Below are positions 45,664 through 54,218 of a stretch of 64,000 nt of DNA, one piece after another. The position numbers and the translations under genes were made by a program. Each line of letters starts with the position of its first letter. The stretch's first letter is position 1. The notes under the pieces were generated by a model. It searched no databases, was not told the DNA's origin, and saw only the letters and a list, made by a program, of their open reading frames with translations. The DNA comes from JALORV01 sp963791235. Lineage in GTDB: Bacteria > Pseudomonadota > Gammaproteobacteria > Burkholderiales > Burkholderiaceae_F. The stretch lies in NCBI GenBank assembly GCA_963791235.1, contig CAWBRW010000029.1, forward strand, positions 1-64,000, written 5' to 3'.

Positions 45664-46809
45664 ATGACGACCTATATCTCCCCCTGGATGTCGCCGGATC
45701 TCGAGGTCTACCGCGACACGCTGCGCAGGTTCGTCGAAACGGAAATCGTCCCGCACGAAGAACGCTTCGCGAAGCAGCAGCATGTCGACCGGGCGCTGTG
45801 GACCCAGGCCGGCGAGCTCGGTGTGCTTTGTGCCGACATCCCGGAAGAGTATGGCGGTGCCGGTGGAAACTTCGCTCACATGGCCGCGCTGTTCGAGGAG
45901 CTCGGCGCTGCCGGCGACACGTCGTTCGGCGTGCACGTGCACATCATCGTCGCGCACTACTTGCTGAACCACGGCACCGAGGAACAGAAGCGCAAGTACC
46001 TGCCGCAGCTTTCCAATGGCGCGATGATCGGCGCGATCGCGATGTCGGAGCCGGCGGCCGGGTCCGATCTGCAAGGCGTGCGCACGCGTGCGGTGCGCGA
46101 GGGCGACGGCTACGTCATCAACGGCTCGAAGACCTTCATCTCCAATGGGTATCTGGCCGACCTGATCGTCGTCGTCGCCAAGACCGACGCCGCAGCCGGC
46201 GCGCGCGGTATCTCGTTGCTGCTGGTCGAAACGCGCAACGTGCAGGGCTTTCGCGTTGGCCGCATCCTCGACAAGGTCGGCCAGAAGGGGCAGGACACCT
46301 GCGAACTGTTCTTCGACAACGTGCGCGTGCCGGTCGATGCGGTGCTCGGCGGCGCCGAAGGCAAGGGCTTCGCGCAGCTGATGTCGGAGCTGCCGTATGA
46401 GCGGACCTTGGTCGGCATCGGCGCGGTTGCGGCAATAGAGCGCGCACTCCGCCTGACGCTGGAGTACGCGCGTGAACGATCGGCGTTCGGCCAGAAGTTG
46501 ATCGAGATGCAGAACACGCGTTTCAAGCTCGCCGAGATCAAGACACTCGCCGTGGTCGCGCGCACCTTCATCGACCGCTGCATCCGGCAGGTGATGGACG
46601 GCACGCTCGATACGGCGACGGCTTCGATGGCCAAGTGGTATCTGACCGACCTGCAGTGCAAGGTCGTCGATGAATGCCTGCAGCTTTTTGGTGGTTACGG
46701 CTACATGCTCGAGTATCCGATCGCGCGCATGTACGTCGATGCACGCGTGCAGCCGATCTACGGCGGCACCAACGAAATCATGAAAGAGATCATCGCTCGC
46801 TCGCTGTAG
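45664..46809 (+). CDS. Acyl-CoA dehydrogenase
   Basis: This 381-residue FAD enzyme of beta-oxidation type has MSEPAAGSDLQGVRTRA, SKTFISNGYLADLIVVVAKT, AFGQKLIEMQNTRFKLAE, ECLQLFGGYGYMLEYPIARM and the C-terminal IYGGTNEIMKEIIAR. It is soluble. The start ATG 45664 fits the family; the open frame continues upstream for 14 residues without merit. It lies 17 bases before the thiolase gene, so together they form a small fatty-acid or acyl-CoA degradation operon. Confidence 0.93.
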   Translation: MTTYISPWMSPDLEVYRDTLRRFVETEIVPHEERFAKQQHVDRALWTQAGELGVLCADIPEEYGGAGGNFAHMAALFEELGAAGDTSFGVHVHIIVAHYLLNHGTEEQKRKYLPQLSNGAMIGAIAMSEPAAGSDLQGVRTRAVREGDGYVINGSKTFISNGYLADLIVVVAKTDAAAGARGISLLLVETRNVQGFRVGRILDKVGQKGQDTCELFFDNVRVPVDAVLGGAEGKGFAQLMSELPYERTLVGIGAVAAIERALRLTLEYARERSAFGQKLIEMQNTRFKLAEIKTLAVVARTFIDRCIRQVMDGTLDTATASMAKWYLTDLQCKVVDECLQLFGGYGYMLEYPIARMYVDARVQPIYGGTNEIMKEIIARSL

Positions 46810-46826
46810 CTGTAGGAGAGCCTTCC

Positions 46827-48006
46827 ATGTCAGAGAAGATCGTCGTCGCCGGGGTCGGCATGATCCCGTTCCGCAAGCCCGGGGATCACCCGCCGTACTA
46901 CGAAATGGGCGCCGAGGCCGCGCGGCTCGCGCTCGCGGATGCCGGAGTCGAGTACGCCGAGGTGCAGCAGGCCTACGTCGGCTACGTCTATGGCGACTCG
47001 ACCGCGGGCCAGCGCGCGCTGTACGAAGTAGGCCTGACCGGTGTGCCGATCGTCAACGTCAACAACAACTGCTCGACCGGTTCGACCGCGCTGTTCCTGG
47101 CGCGGCAGGCCATACTCGCCGGCGCCGACTGCGTGCTGGCGCTGGGCTTCGAGCAGATGAAGCCGGGCGCGCTCGGCGCGGTATTCACCGACCGGCCGAC
47201 GCCGTTCGACCGCTTCGAGGAAGTGACGGACGCATTGGTCGGCGAATCGCAGATTCCGCTGGCGCTGCGCTACTTCGGCGGTGCCGGGCGCGAGCACATG
47301 CAGCGCTATGGCACGCCGCTCGAGACCTTCGCACAGATCCGCGCCAAGGCGAGCCGCCATGCCGAGAAGAACCCGCTCGCGCTGTTTCGCAAGGTCGTCA
47401 CGGCTGAGCAGGTGATGGCCGACGTGCAGGTCTGGCCCGGCGTGATGACGCGGCTGATGGCGTGCCCGCCGACCTGCGGTGCTGCCGCGGCGCTGCTGGT
47501 TTCCGAAGACTATGCGCGTCGACATGGCATCGACAGCTCGGTCCGCATCCTCGCGCAGGCGATGACCACCGACACCGCGAGCACGTTCGGGCAGATCGAT
47601 GATCAGCCTGGTCGGCGCCGACATGGCGAAGGCCGCTGCCGATGCGGTCTACGAGCAGGCCGGCGTCGGACCCGAGGACATCGACGTCTGCGAACTGCAC
47701 GACTGCTTCGCGCAGAACGAGCTGATCAGCTACGAGGCGCTCGGCTTCTGCGCGCCCGGTGAGGCGGCGAAGTTCGTCGCGGACGGCGACAACACCTACG
47801 GCGGTGCCGTGGTCACGAATCCGTCCGGCGGGCTGTTGTCCAAGGGCCATCCGCTCGGCGCCACGGGGCTTGCTCAGTGCTATGAGCTGACGCAGCAGCT
47901 GCGCGGCAAGGCGGATGCCCGGCAGGTTGAAGGCGCGCGTTTAGGCCTGCAGCACAACCTCGGCCTGGGCGGCGCCTGTGTCGTGACGCTGTACGGCCGC
48001 GGCTGA
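46827..48006 (+). CDS. Thiolase (SCP-x/acetyl-CoA acetyltransferase-like), frameshifted
   Basis: Reading MSEKIVVAGVGMIPFRKPGD from ATG 46827 gives a thiolase with the active Cys in VNNNCSTGSTALFLARQAI and the C-terminal acid/base site NPSGGLLSKGHPLGATGLAQ. It transfers or releases acyl-CoA. Near 47596 one extra base (in CAGATCGATG) shifts the frame; without it the protein reads STFGQSMISLVGADMAKAA and continues to the stop at 48006 (about 392 residues). It is co-transcribed with the acyl-CoA dehydrogenase. It converges on sodC. Confidence 0.9.
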
Positions 48007-48047
48007 GCGCCACTGTCACAGGGGCGCAGCGGCGCCTGGCCGTGCGG

Positions 48048-48584
48048 TCAGCCCGCGGTAATCACGCCGCAGGCGATGCGCGGTCCGGAGTTGCCGGCCG
48101 GCTGGCTCGCGTAGTCATCCGGATCGCGATGCACGACCACGGCACGTCCGACGACACCGTTCGCCGCGCCGCTTGCAAGACTCAGCGAATCGCTGGTGAA
48201 GCTGTACTTGGCCACGCCGTTCGCGTCTGCTTTCAGGTTGGGCATGTCGCCGGCGTGGCGTGCACCCTGTAAGTAGTGGGCGTGCGGCTTGCCGGCGGGA
48301 TTGAAATGTCCGCCGGCACTCGTCGCGTCGGGCGCCGAGCAGTCGCCCTTCTCATGCACGTGGAAGCCCTGCTCACCGTTGGGCTTCAGCCCCCGCACTT
48401 CTGCCGTCACCAGCAAACTGCTGCCGCGCTGCTCGAAGCGCACCCAGCCGCTCGCGGTGTTGCCCTGCGTTGGCTTCAGTTCCGCCTGTGCCTTGGGGCC
48501 GGCGCTCATGCTGGCACAGCCGCTCAAGGCGGCGGTGCACAGCGCTGCTGCGGCAAAGGCGAGCTGCTTCGGGGTCAAGGACAT
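48048..48584 (-). CDS. sodC: Copper-zinc superoxide dismutase lipoprotein
   Basis: This 178-residue enzyme has a lipoprotein signal (AAALCTAALSGCASM). The Cu/Zn ligands are all visible: GFHVHEKGDCSAPDATSAGG, HFNPAGKPHAHYLQGARHAG, DMPNLKAD and VVVHRDPDDYASQPAGNSG. The conserved Cys pair (GDCS and RIACGV) is present. It removes superoxide in the periplasm, anchored to the outer membrane. AAGGAG precedes ATG 48584. Confidence 0.95.
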   Translation of the reverse strand: MSLTPKQLAFAAAALCTAALSGCASMSAGPKAQAELKPTQGNTASGWVRFEQRGSSLLVTAEVRGLKPNGEQGFHVHEKGDCSAPDATSAGGHFNPAGKPHAHYLQGARHAGDMPNLKADANGVAKYSFTSDSLSLASGAANGVVGRAVVVHRDPDDYASQPAGNSGPRIACGVITAG

Positions 48585-48746
48585 GGGAGGACTCCTTATC
48601 TATGGCATGTTGTTCAGCGGAGTGCGCCCGCCGGGCAAGCCGCACAGTTCCTAGGCTAGCACCGTCGCCGCGCCTTGCGCGTTCGCTCTGCCGAGACCGA
48701 AACTCGCCATCACCAGGTCACACACTCATCGCCAGCCAGTCCTGCC

Positions 48747-49060
48747 CTAGCGAATCTCCGCCGGCACGGCACCCTTGCGAATCGCCGGTACCACGGGCGG
48801 TTGCCCGGTGTCCTTCAGGATCGCCTGCGCCTCCGGTGACAGCAGGTAGGCAACAAACGCGGTGGCATCGGTGACGTTGCCTGCAGTGCCGGGAACGGTA
48901 GCAGCATTGCGGATAGCCTCGCTCATGTTGACGTTGTCGGCAAAGCGCACGATGTCCACATCGTTCCGGGCCGCCACCGCCGCCGAGTAGTAGACGACCG
49001 CCGCGTCCGCCTTGCCTTGACGGACGGCATCGACTGCCCCGAGTCTGCTCAAGCCACCAA
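48747..49060 (-). pseudogene. C-terminal fragment of a molybdate/solute-binding protein (ModA-like)
   Basis: Only the last ~100 residues survive: GAVDAVRQGKADAAVVYYSA, then VPGTAGNVTDATAFVAYLLS, PEAQAILKDTG, ending at 48747. This is the C-lobe of ModA-type periplasmic binding proteins. The upstream part is absent, since the amidohydrolase gene starts its own stop at 49091, 30 bases away. The fragment cannot make a functional protein and may mark a deletion or recombination boundary. Confidence 0.7.
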
Positions 49061-49090
49061 GGCCTGCAAGGCGCCAGGGACGCGGCGCCC

Positions 49091-49939
49091 CTAGCGCTTC
49101 GGAAATAGTCGCTCGCCGTTGCCGTGAGCGATGTGGTCGGCCACCGTGCTCGGCAGTTGTCCGAGCCACGAGCGATAGCCTTCCATCAACTCGCCGTAGA
49201 CTTGCCAGCGCTGCGGAATCCAGGTGTCCGAGCCGATGATGAAGCGGTCCGGAAACGCCTCGAAGAGCTGACGCCACTCGGGAGTCAGCCTGCCACCCTC
49301 GCCCGTTATGCCGTAGCGATACGAGAGTTCGCAGACGAGCATCGGGTGCGTGCGAAGGTAGGCGCCGACCTTCTCGGGCGGCGTGGAAAAGCCCGTGTGC
49401 GCCCAGATGATCTTCGCGTTCGGGTCATGGCGGTACAGGATCTCCAGCGCGGCGTCATCCACGTGTGCGTGCAGCCATAGGTTGCGCTTGCGTGCGAACT
49501 CGACGGTACGACGGACCACATTGGTCGCCGCGGCTTCGCCGCTCAGGTGGAATTCGCCCAGGCCGACGTAATAGCCGCGCTTGAATTCCTCCTCGAGCAG
49601 GTTCAGCACGGTGGCGTCAGTGGACCAGGTCTGTACGTCGCTGCGCACGCGGTACGGACGCAGGAACGGCACGACGCGCACGCCCTTAGTGGCTCCATCG
49701 ACCAGCGCGTGCGTACCGTCGTTCGGCCGGCTGGTCGCGAGGATCGTCGTCACGCCGTTGGCGCGCATCAGCGCGAACGCCTCGTCGACCGGAAAGCGGA
49801 AGCCGTTCTCCCAGTTCAGGTGCAAGTGACCGTCAAAGAGCCGGCCGTTGTAGCGCACGACAGGGGCGGCAGACTGCGCCCGGCTCGCCTGCGCCAGCGC
49901 GATCAAGCCAAGCGCGACGGTGAATTCACGGCGGCGCAT
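49091..49939 (-). CDS. Exported TIM-barrel amidohydrolase family protein
   Basis: The chosen start (49939) gives 282 residues with an Arg-Arg export signal (MRRREFTVALGLIALAQASRA). The mature protein has the amidohydrolase_2-type pattern: FDGHLHLNWENGF, WLHAHVDDAALEIL, IIWAHTGFSTPPEKVGAYLR and a late Asp (FIIGSDTWIP). Metal-dependent hydrolase or decarboxylase activity in the periplasm is likely, substrate unknown. The ATG-proximal leader in the longer frame (to 50005) lacks signal character. It directly adjoins the ModA fragment. Confidence 0.82.
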   Translation of the reverse strand: MRRREFTVALGLIALAQASRAQSAAPVVRYNGRLFDGHLHLNWENGFRFPVDEAFALMRANGVTTILATSRPNDGTHALVDGATKGVRVVPFLRPYRVRSDVQTWSTDATVLNLLEEEFKRGYYVGLGEFHLSGEAAATNVVRRTVEFARKRNLWLHAHVDDAALEILYRHDPNAKIIWAHTGFSTPPEKVGAYLRTHPMLVCELSYRYGITGEGGRLTPEWRQLFEAFPDRFIIGSDTWIPQRWQVYGELMEGYRSWLGQLPSTVADHIAHGNGERLFPKR

Positions 49940-50229
49940 GCACGGAGCTCCCTTCACGTCGGAATGTGTGCATCGTGCCATGCCGGCCGCGGGCATGGTG
50001 CGCATCGCCAGACTTAGGGCCTAACTTTGATTAGCAGAGGGATTCGACTCCCGCAGGACCCTGGTGGGCAGAGTCCGACCAGAAACGGCCATTTAGTACC
50101 GCCGCCGAAGCACAAGCATGTGGTCATGATCGGTCACGCCTGCTGGTCGGAAGGGTAGGCGCACTCAAGAACAGCCCGACTGCCACGGACGAATTTCGAT
50201 CCGTGATCAGGCGCGGCCGACCACCAGCC

Positions 50230-50655
50230 TCAGCGGGCTTGCAGTCTGTAAAGGTAGTCGACGAGCGCGAGGACGCGTACCTTCACGAATGCCTCGGAGT
50301 CGTAGCGGAAGTCGTCATACCGCGGTGCGGCCTCGACGCTGTAGCGCGTGCCCCAGATCGGCATCTCGCTCGTACCGTGCGCTCTCGGCGTGGCGCGGCC
50401 ATCGATCGCCATCGTGACGCGGTCCAGCGGAAAGACCCCGCCGTTACGCTTTGCGATCGTCGTCAAGTCAGGCATGTTGACCTTCAGCACCTCACCGAAC
50501 GACCCTTCGCCCTTGCCGCTCAGCCCGTGGCACACGGCGCACTTCGTGTAGTACTCGGTCTTGCCAAGATCGGTTGCAGGCTGGGCCAGCACCGCGCCGG
50601 ACGACAGCACAGCGGCGATTCCGGACAAAACAGTAGCAATGACTCCGCGTCTCAT
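50230..50655 (-). CDS. Exported c-type cytochrome
   Basis: From ATG 50655 the protein has 141 residues with a signal peptide (MRRGVIATVLSGIAAVLSSG, cleavage near AVLAQP). It carries one CxxCH heme site (CAVCHGLSGKGEG). EMPIWGTRYS supplies a Met likely to be the sixth ligand, and there is a C-terminal helix (VLALVDYLYRLQAR). It is a small monoheme periplasmic electron carrier. It is downstream in the same direction as the bufferin operon but over 350 bases away. Confidence 0.85.
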   Translation of the reverse strand: MRRGVIATVLSGIAAVLSSGAVLAQPATDLGKTEYYTKCAVCHGLSGKGEGSFGEVLKVNMPDLTTIAKRNGGVFPLDRVTMAIDGRATPRAHGTSEMPIWGTRYSVEAAPRYDDFRYDSEAFVKVRVLALVDYLYRLQAR

Positions 50656-51013
50656 TTCGTCTCCCTTGTATCCGGGATCCCGTGCCCGCCCTCGCCGGAC
50701 CGCGCTCGCGCATTCGAACGACGCGTCACTGGCAATGATTGGCACGACGCCCAAACACGCCAACGCAAAACGATGAATGCGCTTTCAAGCTAGTTGTCGG
50801 CGCGATCGTGCGGCTTGACGGCGGTCAAGGCGGGTCTGCTCGATATCGCATTCCCGCCTTCCCCTTCGCGTGGTATGCGTACAAGGCGCAGCCGCGCAGC
50901 GGCAGGTTCACGGGCTGCAGTACGCGCCCGTCCGCACCCGGCGTAAACGATGATCGAGTCGCGCGCAGCGAACTGGTGGAGTCAGCGGACCGCTGTGCCG
51001 CGCGGCTTCTGCC
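50656..51013. other. Gap with no gene seen
   Basis: These 358 bases separate the bufferin operon end (51014) from the cytochrome start. No frame has protein character, and I see no strong hairpin with a T-tract. It must hold the cytochrome promoter. Confidence 0.4.
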
Positions 51014-51487
51014 TCATCGCAGGCACAGCACGGAGTCGAGCGACACGCGACCGGCACCGCGACCGGCGAGGTAGAGCAGGGCCGTGGCCCACACCAGGTG
51101 CGTTGGCCACGCGTCCGGGTAGACGAAGGTCTGGATCACGGCAGTCATGCCGAGCAGCGCAAGTGCCGAGGCACGCGTCGAGAGCCCCAGCACCAGCAGG
51201 ATCGGAAACAGGTGCTCGGCATACGCGGCGAGATGCGCGCCAAGTTCGGGTGGCAGGAGTGGCACCTGGTACTCGTCGGCGAACAACGCCACGGCACTGT
51301 CGCTGACCGTCAGCCAGCCCTCGACTTTGGTGCGACCCGAAAGCCAGAAGACGCCCGCGATGCCGAAGCGTGCCGCCAGTGCCAGCAGGTCATGGCCGAT
51401 CAGGCCGGTGAGTGTCGCGGCGACACGGTTGTACAGCGCGCGCGGCCCGGTCACGGCGACGACCGCCGTAGTCGTGGAATGCATCAT
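51014..51487 (-). CDS. bufD: DoxX-family membrane protein of the bufferin operon
   Basis: This 157-residue four-helix inner-membrane protein has DoxX features: LIGHDLLALAARFGIAGVFW, AAYAEHLFPILLVLGLSTRA, LALLGMTAVIQTFVYPDAW. The start ATG at 51487 is 2 bases from the bufC stop (TGACGATGATG), so the genes are coupled. DoxX proteins are regular members of bufferin (buf) operons and probably aid export or redox handling of the modified peptide. Confidence 0.85.
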   Translation of the reverse strand: MMHSTTTAVVAVTGPRALYNRVAATLTGLIGHDLLALAARFGIAGVFWLSGRTKVEGWLTVSDSAVALFADEYQVPLLPPELGAHLAAYAEHLFPILLVLGLSTRASALALLGMTAVIQTFVYPDAWPTHLVWATALLYLAGRGAGRVSLDSVLCLR

Positions 51488-51489
51488 CG

Positions 51490-52269
51490 TCAGGCGTCCT
51501 CGAAGGAGACAGCCTGCAGATAGGTGAATGCGCCGGCCTGCAGGAACTGGTTGATCAATGCGGCGAGATCCGCCGCGGGATTGGCCTGGAGCGCAGCGGC
51601 CACGGCACGCTCGATACTCAGGCCATCCGCGCAGGCTGAAAGGAAAGCTGCGCCGTCGCTCGTCAGCGCCTGATGCTTCACCGCTCCATGCGGACGCGTC
51701 AGCAGGACACCCTCGCCGCGCCAGTCGATCTCCGCATCGAAGGCCGCGCCGCAATCGCGATTCCGGCTCCACAGTGTGTAGATCGGGTGCTCGTCGCACC
51801 ACGCCCAGCGCGCGGTCGCATGCGGGCGCAACGAGAGTCGACGCATGTCTTCAGGCGCAAGCGGCGCGAGCGCGGCCGGGTTGAGAGTGTCGTCGTCAGC
51901 AGCGACGTGAGCTTCGCTCCACAGGCGATCGACGCGTGCCACGTCCGCGAGGTACGGCAGTTCCGCCGCCGGTTCGAACTGCGCAAGGAAATCGGCGAAC
52001 GTCTTCCCGTAGGTCAGCAGCGTTGGCGCGGTCGGCGGCTCGCGCCGCGCGTAGACCGCTGCCGCCGCGCGAAACCACTCGTCGCCGACCAGGCGTGCGA
52101 CCGCCGGGAAGTTCGCCTGCAGCGCATCGATGCAGCCCTTGAGCACCGTGTTGCGGTAGACCGCGAAGCCGGGCTGTGCGACGAGGCGCGCCAATTCCGG
52201 CGACGCGGAACGTGGGTCCTCCGCGAGCAACGCCTGCGCGAACGCGTGCTGATAGTCGGCGAGCAGCAT
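51490..52269 (-). CDS. bufC: DUF2063 bufferin-maturation partner
   Basis: This 259-residue protein shows the DUF2063 pattern: LADYQHAFAQALLAEDP, FAVYRNTVLKGCIDALQANF, PAVARLVGDEWFRAAAAVYA, PYLADVARVDRLWSEAHVAA and LSIERAVAAALQANPAAD. It partners the DUF692 enzyme in peptide modification, probably presenting the precursor. The ATG at 52269 shares TGATG with the bufB stop; a GTG three bases earlier (52272) is an alternative. Either way translation is coupled. Confidence 0.88.
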   Translation of the reverse strand: MLLADYQHAFAQALLAEDPRSASPELARLVAQPGFAVYRNTVLKGCIDALQANFPAVARLVGDEWFRAAAAVYARREPPTAPTLLTYGKTFADFLAQFEPAAELPYLADVARVDRLWSEAHVAADDDTLNPAALAPLAPEDMRRLSLRPHATARWAWCDEHPIYTLWSRNRDCGAAFDAEIDWRGEGVLLTRPHGAVKHQALTSDGAAFLSACADGLSIERAVAAALQANPAADLAALINQFLQAGAFTYLQAVSFEDA

Positions 52270-53144
52270 CACGCGGCCTCGGCAAGCGTGCCCATCAGCA
52301 CGCTCTGCGCCTGCTCGCGCTCAGCGAGCAATTCGGAGAACGACGGTACGTGTTCGTCTCGCTCGATCAGTGTCGGTCGCACTCCGATGCGGTCAATCAG
52401 TCGCTGGTAGAGAGACCACACCTCTGCCGCGACGGGCGCATCGTGGCTGTCGATCAGCAACCGGGCGCCGAGCGACGGGTCGGCGCTGTGCCCGGCCAGG
52501 TGGATTTCAGTGATCAGCTCAGCGGGCACCGCATCGATCACGACTTCGGCCCGGTAACCGAGGTTGTTCGCGCTGACGTGGACATTGTTCACGTCGAGCA
52601 GCAGCGTGCAGCCGCTGCGTTGCGCGATCTCGACCAGGAAGTCCAGCTCGTCGAACTCGTGCTCGTCGAAGGCCAGGTAATGAGAAGGATTCTCCAGCGA
52701 AATCGGCCGGCGCAGCCGCTCCTGGACGATCGCAACGTTGCTGACAATCCGCTCCAGCGCCTGGCGTGTGCGCGGCACGGGCAGCAGGTCGGGATGATAG
52801 ACGCCGCCCCACGTGCTCCATGCCAGGTGCTCAGACACCAGCGCCGGTTCCAGGCGATCTACCAGAGCAGCGAGCCGTTCGAGGTGTGCCGCATCGGGCG
52901 CGCTGTTCGCGGCCAGAGACATCGCGACGCCGTGCAACGAAAGCGGATGTCGCTCCCGGATCACACTGAGCCAGTCCAGTCGTGGTCCACCCGCGACCAT
53001 GTAGTTCTCGGGATGAACCTCGAACCACAGCCCAGCCGCGCGACACGCGTGTGCGTCGTCGAAATGCTGCGGCTTGAGTCCCAGTCCGGCGGTCAGTTCT
53101 TGCATGGCATGCATCGGAAGTTGGGAGTGCCGCGGCCCGGGCAT
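52269..53144 (-). CDS. bufB: MNIO (DUF692) enzyme of bufferin maturation
   Basis: This 291-residue multinuclear iron oxidative enzyme has the metal-binding motifs LSLHGVAMSLA, VSEHLAWSTWGG, ISLENPSHYLAFDEHEFDEL, LLDVNNVHVSANNLG, EIHLAGHSADP and LIDSHDAPVAAEVW. MNIOs oxidise peptide cysteines, in bufferins forming thiooxazoles that bind copper. It follows bufA by 61 bases and overlaps bufC. An internal Met at residue 11 or 14 is an alternative start. Confidence 0.92.
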   Translation of the reverse strand: MPGPRHSQLPMHAMQELTAGLGLKPQHFDDAHACRAAGLWFEVHPENYMVAGGPRLDWLSVIRERHPLSLHGVAMSLAANSAPDAAHLERLAALVDRLEPALVSEHLAWSTWGGVYHPDLLPVPRTRQALERIVSNVAIVQERLRRPISLENPSHYLAFDEHEFDELDFLVEIAQRSGCTLLLDVNNVHVSANNLGYRAEVVIDAVPAELITEIHLAGHSADPSLGARLLIDSHDAPVAAEVWSLYQRLIDRIGVRPTLIERDEHVPSFSELLAEREQAQSVLMGTLAEAA

Positions 53145-53205
53145 GGCGATGCGATCCGTACCGTTCCAGGAGAGAGCGATCGGGTCCGGGCCGCGGCAGT
53201 CGGTG

Positions 53206-53487
53206 TTAGCTCTTGACCGGCGTGAGCGAGCCGGTGCCCTTGGGTGTCTTGATCGTCATGCACGTGCCCTTGGCGACCATCTTCCAGGCGTTGCCCTGAT
53301 AGTCGACCTTCGACGTGCCGGCACAGGTGGTGCCCGGACCGGCAGCGCAGTCGTTCTGACCGGCCTTGGCAACGCCGTAGCACTTCTCTGTATCGGCCTT
53401 CATGGCTCCGCTCTTGTCCTGGGCCATGGCAGCGCCGGAGGCGATGGCTGCGAATGCGAACGCGGTAACGGCGAGGGTCTGCTTCAT
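53206..53487 (-). CDS. bufA: Bufferin precursor (DUF2282)
   Basis: This 93-residue periplasmic precursor has a signal peptide (MKQTLAVTAFAFAAIASGAA, cleavage near AMAQ). The core EKCYGVAKAGQNDCAAG is followed by TTCAGTSKVDYQGN and MVAKGTCMTIKT, giving four cysteines at 36, 47, 55 and 76 in the DUF2282 arrangement. MNIO-modified bufferins bind copper and protect cells from it. AGGAGA precedes ATG 53487, and a sigma-type promoter lies about 60 bases upstream. Confidence 0.92.
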   Translation of the reverse strand: MKQTLAVTAFAFAAIASGAAMAQDKSGAMKADTEKCYGVAKAGQNDCAAGPGTTCAGTSKVDYQGNAWKMVAKGTCMTIKTPKGTGSLTPVKS

Positions 53488-53550
53488 GCGGAAATCTCCT
53501 ATCGGGGTTGGGGTCAGCCGGCACGACCACTGTGCGGGCCTGCCTGCTTA

Positions 53551-53576
53551 TTCGGGTGGACCCCCGGTTTCGTTAC
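53551..53576 (-). promoter_or_regulatory. Predicted ECF-sigma promoter of the bufferin operon
   Basis: On the minus strand GTAACG (53576-53571) is followed by exactly 16 bases and CGAA (53554-53551). This matches the GTAACC-N16-CGAA pattern, known for Caulobacter SigF, in 9 of 10 positions. It lies about 64 bases before bufA and faces it. The opposing plus-strand copy is 42 bases away. Confidence 0.7.
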
Positions 53577-53618
53577 AGCCGGGGGCACAATCCTGCGGAT
53601 TTATTTCTGCGAGTCCCT

Positions 53619-53644
53619 GTAACCGGGCGGGGCTCGCCAACGAA
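53619..53644 (+). promoter_or_regulatory. Predicted autoregulated ECF-sigma promoter
   Basis: GTAACC (53619-53624), 16 bases, then CGAA (53641-53644) matches the SigF-type promoter pattern at all 10 positions. It faces the sigma gene, so the factor probably drives its own transcription as well as bufABCD. Confidence 0.75.
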
Positions 53645-53705
53645 CTGCAGGGTGTAGCGGCTGAAACCGACGACCGAAGCGCGCGAAATCCGGCTGCGTA
53701 ACCTG

Positions 53706-54218
53706 ATGGTCGCGGCGCAGCGGGGCGAAGCCACCGCGTATGCCGAGTTCCTGCGCGAGATGGCGTCGCTCGTGCGTGGCTACTTTCGACGTCGCCTGAC
53801 TCAGCTGCCGGATGAAGTCGAGGATCTGGTGCAGGAAACATTGCTTGCCGTGCACAACAAGAGGCATACGTACGACCCGCAGCAGCCGATAACGGCGTGG
53901 ATGAGCGCCATTGCGCGCTACAAGCTGGTCGATCTGCTGCGCGCGCGCTCCGGTCGCGAGGCGCTGCACGAACCGCTCGACGAGGATCACCCGATGCTGG
54001 CCTCGGACGCCGAGTCGGCGGCGCAGGAAGCGCGACGCGATCTCGCGCTGCTGCTCGACGGGCTGCCGGACAAGCAGAGGCTGCCGATCCAGTACGTGAA
54101 GATCGAAGGTCTGTCCGTGGCACAGGCGGCGCAGCGCACGGGTCTGTCGGAATCAGCGGTCAAGGTCGGCGTGCATCGTGGGCTGAAGGCGCTTGCCGCA
54201 AAGTTGGGGCTGCGATGA
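53706..54218 (+). CDS. sigF: ECF RNA polymerase sigma factor, SigF-like
   Basis: This 170-residue sigma-70 family ECF factor has region 2 (VEDLVQETLLAVHNKRHTYD, PITAWMSAIARYKLVDLLR) and region 4 (LLDGLPDKQRLPIQYVKIEG, SVAQAAQRTGLSESAVKVGV). The family N-terminus extends further upstream than ATG 53706; in frame it reads KPTTEAREIRLRNLM from CTG 53661, just after an in-frame TAG. So translation may begin at CTG or the first helix is shortened. It overlaps nrsF by ATGA and is divergent from bufA. It should direct copper/oxidative-stress transcription. Confidence 0.88.
   Translation: MVAAQRGEATAYAEFLREMASLVRGYFRRRLTQLPDEVEDLVQETLLAVHNKRHTYDPQQPITAWMSAIARYKLVDLLRARSGREALHEPLDEDHPMLASDAESAAQEARRDLALLLDGLPDKQRLPIQYVKIEGLSVAQAAQRTGLSESAVKVGVHRGLKALAAKLGLR

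Noticed and set aside
50020..50080. tRNA 3' end (TTCGACTCC with flanking G/C)
   Set aside because: The T-stem does not pair with proper G53-C61 geometry, and no acceptor or anticodon arm is present.
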